Below the pieces are notes generated by a model. It had not been told where the DNA came from and did not search any database. It saw nothing but the letters and a program-made list of their open reading frames with translations. This document shows, one piece after another, positions 6,915 through 10,361 of a DNA stretch of 10,361 bases (position 1 is its first letter; each line of letters starts with the position of its first letter). The position numbers and the translations under genes were made by a program. Source of the DNA: JBHEPS01 sp046261635 (lineage in GTDB: Bacteria > Acidobacteriota > Thermoanaerobaculia > Gp7-AA8). The DNA lies in assembly GCA_046261635.1 (NCBI GenBank), contig JBHEOL010000039.1, positions 1-10,361 on the forward strand. Direction: 5' to 3'.

Positions 6915-6945
6915 GTTCGTCCTATTGGTCCTATTCGTCCTATTG
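6915..6945 (-). repeat. 9-bp tandem repeat array, inverted partner
   Basis: Read on the minus strand, the units are AGGACGAAT, AGGACCAAT and AGGACGAAC. Positions 6927-6944 are the perfect reverse complement of 6802-6819 (18 nt). With one mismatch the pairing extends to 26 nt (6802-6827 with 6919-6944). The TAG stop of the minus-strand pseudouridine synthase gene lies inside this array. The 51 nt between the arrays (6864-6914) show nothing recognisable. Confidence 0.88.
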
Positions 6946-7800
6946 CCCCCTCCCGAATGCTGCTGGAACTTCCGACTCGAACGTCATCTTCTTCCCGGTG
7001 GTCGGATGCACCAGACCCAGCCGGCGCGCGTGGAGGGCGAGCCGCCCGATCGGGTCGCTTGTCGCTCCGTACCGCGAATCACCCGCAATCGGGTGACCGC
7101 TCTCGGACAGATGGACGCGGATCTGATTCTTCCGTCCCGTCTCGAGAGTCACTTCGAGCGTCGAGTACTTCGCCCCCGCATGGACGGTCCGGTAGTGTGT
7201 CACCGCCGCCTTCGCGTTCGGGTAGCTGCGGGGATCGACGCTCCGCACGAGAAGGTCTTTCCCCTCCCATAAATGAGACTGGATCGTCCCCTCGGGAGGG
7301 TCGAGGTGCCCCTCCACGATCGCCACATAAATCCGATCGATGTCGTGCGCGGCAAAGCGCTCCTTCAGAGCCTCGCGCACCTCGAAACTCCGGGCGAAGA
7401 CGAGGATTCCCGACGCCTCACGGTCGAGCCGATGGACGACGTGGATCCGGTCGCCGATTCCCTTCGCCTTGAGATAGCGGTTGAGCGCGGCCTGGAGCGT
7501 CTGTTCGCGCTCGGATTCGGTCGAGACGGTCAGAAGGCCCGGAGGCTTCACGACGACGAGGATGTCGTCATCCTCATGAAGCAGCGAGACCTCGGGAGGA
7601 AGGAGCGCGTGATGCTCTTTTCGGGAGAGCTCGACCGTGTCCCCGGAGCGAAGCTCGCGCTTCGCGATCTTCTCGACCTCACCGTTCACCCGGATCCGCC
7701 CGGCAGCCAGCATCTGTCGCAACGTCGTCCGCGAAGCCTGGGGAAGGACCCCGGCGAGAAACTCGAGAAGGATGGCCGGGCGGCCGACCGTCGATCGCAT
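6940..7800 (-). CDS. RluA-family 23S rRNA/tRNA pseudouridine synthase
   Basis: This 286-residue enzyme isomerises uridine to pseudouridine in RNA, most likely 23S rRNA (RluC/RluD type). An N-terminal S4-like RNA-binding segment (about 10-60, with LRQMLAAGRIRVNGE at 27-41) precedes the catalytic domain. The catalytic motif is HRLDREASG (123-131) with Asp126; most family members have Thr where Ala129 stands. VVVKPPGLLT (82-91) and TGRKNQIRVHL (221-231) are further family motifs. The ATG at 7800 fits homology but has TCCTCCCCCC before it and no Shine-Dalgarno. A GTG 15 nt upstream with AAGG nearby would add five residues. Longer extension would run into the divergent radical SAM gene and is unlikely. 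The 3' end lies inside the 9-bp repeat array, but the protein end looks complete. Target site is not determinable here. Confidence 0.9.
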   Translation of the reverse strand: MRSTVGRPAILLEFLAGVLPQASRTTLRQMLAAGRIRVNGEVEKIAKRELRSGDTVELSRKEHHALLPPEVSLLHEDDDILVVVKPPGLLTVSTESEREQTLQAALNRYLKAKGIGDRIHVVHRLDREASGILVFARSFEVREALKERFAAHDIDRIYVAIVEGHLDPPEGTIQSHLWEGKDLLVRSVDPRSYPNAKAAVTHYRTVHAGAKYSTLEVTLETGRKNQIRVHLSESGHPIAGDSRYGATSDPIGRLALHARRLGLVHPTTGKKMTFESEVPAAFGRGQ

Positions 7801-7816
7801 GGGGGGAGGATACACC

Positions 7817-7830
7817 GCGCCTTCAGGCGC
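7817..7830. other. Small hairpin in the 93-bp divergent gap
   Basis: GCGCC (7817-7821) and GGCGC (7826-7830) flank a TTCA loop. It lies just upstream of the pseudouridine synthase start and has the same TTCA centre as copy 1 of the 4382 palindrome family, though its stem differs. No convincing promoter pair was found in 7801-7893. Confidence 0.3.
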
Positions 7831-7893
7831 TGAGCCCGCCGTTTTGGGGTCGACGTTTTCCCATCCGATTCCGTATTTCCCGCAGGGGCACCG

Positions 7894-9528
7894 ATGGATC
7901 AGACCCGCTGGCGAAACGTCGAGCAGTCGCGAAACGCCTATCACTCGGATGATGCAGTGTCGTCCTCCATGCCGCTCGAGGCCTTTTTCGAGGTCGCGGC
8001 CCGCTGCAATCTGCGGTGCCAGATGTGCGCGATCAATCACGATCAGCGATACAAGCCACGGGCCGGCCGCCCCCCTTTCTTCGAGCCCGAGCTGTTCGAG
8101 CGTCTCGAGCCCATCTTCCCCACGCTGCTTCGCGGATACCTGTTCGGACTCGGCGAGCCGCTCCTCAACAAGCACCTTCCCGACTATGCGCGCCAGCTCT
8201 CCTCGGCGGGCGCAGACGTCTGGCTCAATACGAATGCGACGCTCATCGACGAGGAAAAAGCCGAGGCGCTCGCAGCCGCCGGTGTCGCGGCCATCACGAT
8301 CTCGATCGACGGCGCCACGGCTCCGACGTACGAGGCCATTCGCGTCGGGGCGCGGTTCGACGCGCTACTGCGCGGGATCCGCGCTCTGGCCGCGGCGCGC
8401 GAGCGCCATGGACGTCCGGATCTGAACTTCTCCTTCGTCGCCATGGCTTCGAACATCGCCGAGCTGCCGGCCCTCATGGAGCTGGGCCACGAGCTCGGCA
8501 TCCCGGCCGTCCATGTCGAGCCGCTCTACGCGCAGCATCAGGCGGAGCTCGAGATTCACTACGAGCGCGAAAATCTGGGCATTCTCGACCCCGCGCTCGT
8601 CCGAGGAATCTTCGATGAGGCGGAGGAGCGCGGAGCCGCCCTCGGAGTCCGCCTCGACAGCCGGTTCCGCGAAGAAGACCTTCGCAACCGGTTCGATTAT
8701 CTCGCGCGCTCGGCAGAGTTCCGCCCGCCCTCCAAATGCAGCGAGCCATGGTCGTCGATCTGGGTCACTTCCGCGGGAGAAGTACGGACCTGCTGCATCA
8801 ACGAGCACGTGTTCGGAAATCTCTTCGAGCAGAGCTTCGAGGAGATCTGGAACGGCAGCGAGTACCTCGGGTTCCGTCGCACCCATGCGCGGCGCGAAGC
8901 CGCTCCCGGATGCGCGAACTGCATCCGCAACGGACGCGTGCGGCAATCGCCCTGGTACGCCCCCGTAGAGCCGGTGACCTATCGGTCCCGGCAGCGTCAC
9001 GTTGCGGGCCAGGGATTCGAGCTCGACTGGCCCTCGGCGGGGGCGACGATCACGGATCCCGTGGCGATCACCGGACGGATCCGCGGCCCCGAGGAGTGGG
9101 AAGTGATGCTGGACGACACGCCGCTCGGCCGCGTGCGGGGCAACCCACCGGAGGGGCGGTTCGCCGTATCCGGGGCAATTCCTTTCGTCAGCGAGGGAGC
9201 GCACGAGCTCTGGGCGCGCCGGCCCGGCAATGGCCGCGGAGGGCTGGCCCATCGCGACGTGCACGTCTGGCGGTTCGACACCGGTTCGGACGTCACGCCC
9301 GTCACGTCGGCGGCGATCCTCCGCCACCGCGCACCCATGCGGATCTGGACGACCGCGGCCGAGATCGACGGGAGCCGATGGGATCGGGTCGATTTTCTGA
9401 TCGACGAGGACCCGGCGGCGCGAGTGGCCACATTCGACCTCCGCGCGCTTCCCCCCGGCCGCTACGAGCTGATGCTCCGCGTCAACGGCCTTCGGACGAG
9501 ACCGGTCGTTGTGGAGCGCCTTCGGTAA
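7894..9528 (+). CDS. Radical SAM/SPASM protein with beta-rich C-terminal extension
   Basis: This 544-residue cytosolic iron-sulfur enzyme generates a 5'-deoxyadenosyl radical; its substrate is unknown. The radical SAM motif CNLRCQMC gives Cys38, Cys42 and Cys45 for the [4Fe-4S] cluster. It is followed by GLGEPL (85-90, SAM binding), LNTNATLI (111-118) and ITISIDGA (134-141). A SPASM-type auxiliary cluster follows: Cys282 in KCSEPW, Cys300-Cys301 in RTCC, and Cys340/Cys343 in CANC, with the usual GN and EIWN between. Many SPASM enzymes modify peptides. Residues about 365-544 are extra: 373-445 resembles an Ig-like beta-sandwich (alternating short strands, DPVAITG, EGAHELWAR), and 460-544 looks like a second beta-rich unit. 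ATG 7894 has AGGGG 5 nt upstream. No precursor peptide gene is visible nearby. Probably monocistronic, divergent from the pseudouridine synthase and convergent with nuoF. Confidence 0.85.
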   Translation: MDQTRWRNVEQSRNAYHSDDAVSSSMPLEAFFEVAARCNLRCQMCAINHDQRYKPRAGRPPFFEPELFERLEPIFPTLLRGYLFGLGEPLLNKHLPDYARQLSSAGADVWLNTNATLIDEEKAEALAAAGVAAITISIDGATAPTYEAIRVGARFDALLRGIRALAAARERHGRPDLNFSFVAMASNIAELPALMELGHELGIPAVHVEPLYAQHQAELEIHYERENLGILDPALVRGIFDEAEERGAALGVRLDSRFREEDLRNRFDYLARSAEFRPPSKCSEPWSSIWVTSAGEVRTCCINEHVFGNLFEQSFEEIWNGSEYLGFRRTHARREAAPGCANCIRNGRVRQSPWYAPVEPVTYRSRQRHVAGQGFELDWPSAGATITDPVAITGRIRGPEEWEVMLDDTPLGRVRGNPPEGRFAVSGAIPFVSEGAHELWARRPGNGRGGLAHRDVHVWRFDTGSDVTPVTSAAILRHRAPMRIWTTAAEIDGSRWDRVDFLIDEDPAARVATFDLRALPPGRYELMLRVNGLRTRPVVVERLR

Positions 9529-9537
9529 AGCCAAGTC

Positions 9538-9620
9538 AGAAGGCAGAAGGCAGAAGGCAGAAGGCAGAAGGCAGAAGGCAGAAGGCAGAAGGCAGAAGGC
9601 AGAAGGCAGAAGGCAGAAGG
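9538..9620 (+). repeat. 7-bp tandem repeat array (AGAAGGC), about 12 copies
   Basis: Eleven perfect units of AGAAGGC run from 9538 to 9614, followed by a partial unit AGAAGG (9615-9620). The array begins 9 nt after the radical SAM gene stop, behind CAAGTC. The same CAAGTCAGAAG edge opens the inverted partner array. There are no spacers, so it is a microsatellite-like array and not a CRISPR. Confidence 0.95.
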
Positions 9621-9636
9621 ACGAGCAAAACAAAGA

Positions 9637-9680
9637 CAGGATCAAAAGCAAGGCCTTGACTCTCCCCGCTCTTGATCCTG
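9637..9680. repeat. Nested inverted repeat between the two 7-bp arrays
   Basis: CAGGATCAAAAGC (9637-9649) and GCTCTTGATCCTG (9668-9680) are inverted copies with one mismatch, enclosing the palindrome CAAGGCCTTG (9649-9658). Together with the flanking arrays this makes a nested fold in which the inner stem brings the outer arrays together. Confidence 0.75.
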
Positions 9681-9686
9681 CCTTTA

Positions 9687-9721
9687 CTTCTGCCTTCTGC
9701 CTTCTGCCTTCTGACTTCTGA
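9687..9721 (-). repeat. 7-bp tandem repeat array, inverted partner
   Basis: Three units CTTCTGC and two units CTTCTGA are present; on the minus strand they read (T/G)CAGAAG. Positions 9687-9713 (27 nt) are a perfect reverse complement of stretches of the forward array. The array ends 9 nt before the minus-strand TAG (9733-9731) of nuoF, behind the same CAAGTC edge as the forward array. Confidence 0.92.
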
Positions 9722-9730
9722 CTTGCCTTA

Positions 9731-10361
9731 CTAGTGCGCTACCGCGAGCTCCTGCACGCGATACTTCCGCGTTCCCGGCAGGCAGCTCTTGTGCTCGACG
9801 TGGTAGAGGAACTCGTCGCGGAACTTATGCACGGAGGACATGACCAGGCCGATCGCGGCGTCGCCGAGGGCGCAGAGGGACTTGCCGCCGATGTTGTCGG
9901 ACATGTCGAGGAGCAGATCGGCATCCTCCGGCCGGCCGCCGCCGTTCTCGAGGCGCCAGAGAATCGTCTCGAGCCAATTCGTCCCTTCGCGGCACGGCGT
10001 GCACTGACCGCACGACTCATGCGCGAAGAACTTCGAGAGCCGCCAGACCGCCTCGACGATGCAGGTGGAGTCGTCGATCACGATGATCGCGGCCGAGCCG
10101 AGCATCGAGCCGGCCTTCATGAGCGCGTCGAATGTGAGCGGAATGTCGATCTCGTCGGCCGTGAGCATCGGCGCCGACGCGCCACCCGGGATGACCGCTT
10201 TCAGCTTGCGCCCCTCGAAGAGCCCTCCGGCATGCTCGTAGATGAGCTCCTTGAGGTTGATGTCCATCGGGAACTCGTAGACGCCGGGCTTTTTGATCTG
10301 CCCCGAGATGCAGTAGAGCTTGGGGCCGGTGTTTTTCGGGATGCCGAAGCTCTTGAACCAT
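9731..10361 (-). CDS. nuoF: NADH-quinone oxidoreductase subunit F, C-terminal part
   Basis: The last 209 residues of the NADH-binding subunit of respiratory complex I are present; the 5' part lies beyond the right edge (the family has about 420-450 residues, so roughly half is missing). Complex I oxidises NADH and this subunit holds FMN and cluster N3. The frame is open to the edge and reads YCISGQIKKPGVYE at its start, which is the junction into the SLBB domain. The N3 ligands are intact: Cys117, Cys120 and Cys123 in ESCGQCTPCREG and Cys163 in SLCALGDAA (numbering from the first whole codon, at 10360). A short tail YRVQELAVAH ends at TAG beside the 7-bp repeat. No nuoG follows, so nuoF is the last gene of its transcription unit here. 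Confidence 0.95.
   Translation of the reverse strand, partial: WFKSFGIPKNTGPKLYCISGQIKKPGVYEFPMDINLKELIYEHAGGLFEGRKLKAVIPGGASAPMLTADEIDIPLTFDALMKAGSMLGSAAIIVIDDSTCIVEAVWRLSKFFAHESCGQCTPCREGTNWLETILWRLENGGGRPEDADLLLDMSDNIGGKSLCALGDAAIGLVMSSVHKFRDEFLYHVEHKSCLPGTRKYRVQELAVAH

Noticed and set aside
6493..6915. Open frame encoding repeated Arg-Thr-Tyr residues after glpX
   Set aside because: The repeated tripeptide is only the 9-bp array read in frame; the upstream part is a shifted frame of glpX.
7801..7893. Promoter pair TCGACG / GTATTT before the radical SAM gene
   Set aside because: The spacing is right, but both hexamers match consensus too poorly to be supported.
8365..9651. Long minus-strand open frame of 428 codons overlapping the radical SAM gene
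   Set aside because: Its first 40 or so codons are a direct translation of the 7-bp repeat (a repeated FCLLPSA), and the rest is antisense to a gene with clear catalytic motifs.
9538..9721. Possible CRISPR array
   Set aside because: Units are 7 bp and directly adjacent, without spacers; no cas gene is present. The 9-bp array at 6805 fails for the same reason.

Overview
The window is GC-rich bacterial chromosome carrying mostly housekeeping and catabolic genes. No phage, plasmid, IS, CRISPR, tRNA or rRNA was found. Seven complete protein genes and one gene cut by the right edge are supported. The gene set (secreted S46 dipeptidyl-peptidase, glutaryl-CoA dehydrogenase, class II fructose-bisphosphatase, respiratory complex I) and the many intergenic short repeats fit an aerobic, peptide- and amino-acid-using heterotroph. 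Acidobacteriota or a similar lineage is my guess; it is inference, because no taxonomic marker is present.

Layout. 1-196: non-coding, with a long composite palindrome and a terminator-like hairpin. 197-2359 (-): secreted S46 dipeptidyl-peptidase of the DPP7 type, with its own promoter candidate. 2486-3535 (-): isocitrate/isopropylmalate dehydrogenase family oxidoreductase. 3536-3642: divergent intergenic region with a hairpin. 3643-4368 (+): TVP38/TMEM64 (VTT-domain) membrane protein. 4369-4553: three copies of a GGCGGAGGCT-type palindrome. 4554-5777 (+): glutaryl-CoA dehydrogenase. 5822-6796 (+): GlpX-type fructose-1,6-bisphosphatase, probably in one transcript with the dehydrogenase. 6797-6945: convergent junction made of 9-bp tandem repeats facing each other. 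6940-7800 (-): RluA-family pseudouridine synthase. 7801-7893: divergent intergenic region. 7894-9528 (+): radical SAM/SPASM protein with a long beta-rich C-terminal extension. 9529-9730: second convergent junction made of 7-bp tandem repeats facing each other. 9731-10361 (-): C-terminal part of complex I NuoF.

How the genes relate. Secreted dipeptide release, glutaryl-CoA oxidation (lysine/tryptophan or aromatic catabolism) and FBPase (gluconeogenesis) make physiological sense together for growth on peptides. Only the glutaryl-CoA dehydrogenase/glpX pair looks like an operon.

Most unusual features. (1) Four gene 3' ends are followed by four different families of palindromic or tandem repeats. 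Both convergent junctions share one design: a short tandem array, a spacer, then the same array inverted, with the neighbouring stop codons at or inside the arrays. (2) The radical SAM/SPASM protein carries about 180 extra residues that look like two Ig-like beta-sandwich segments, and it has no obvious substrate gene beside it. (3) The IDH/IPMDH-family enzyme mixes a leucine-lined, IPMDH-like helix with a Lys-Tyr pair typical of NADP-dependent enzymes.
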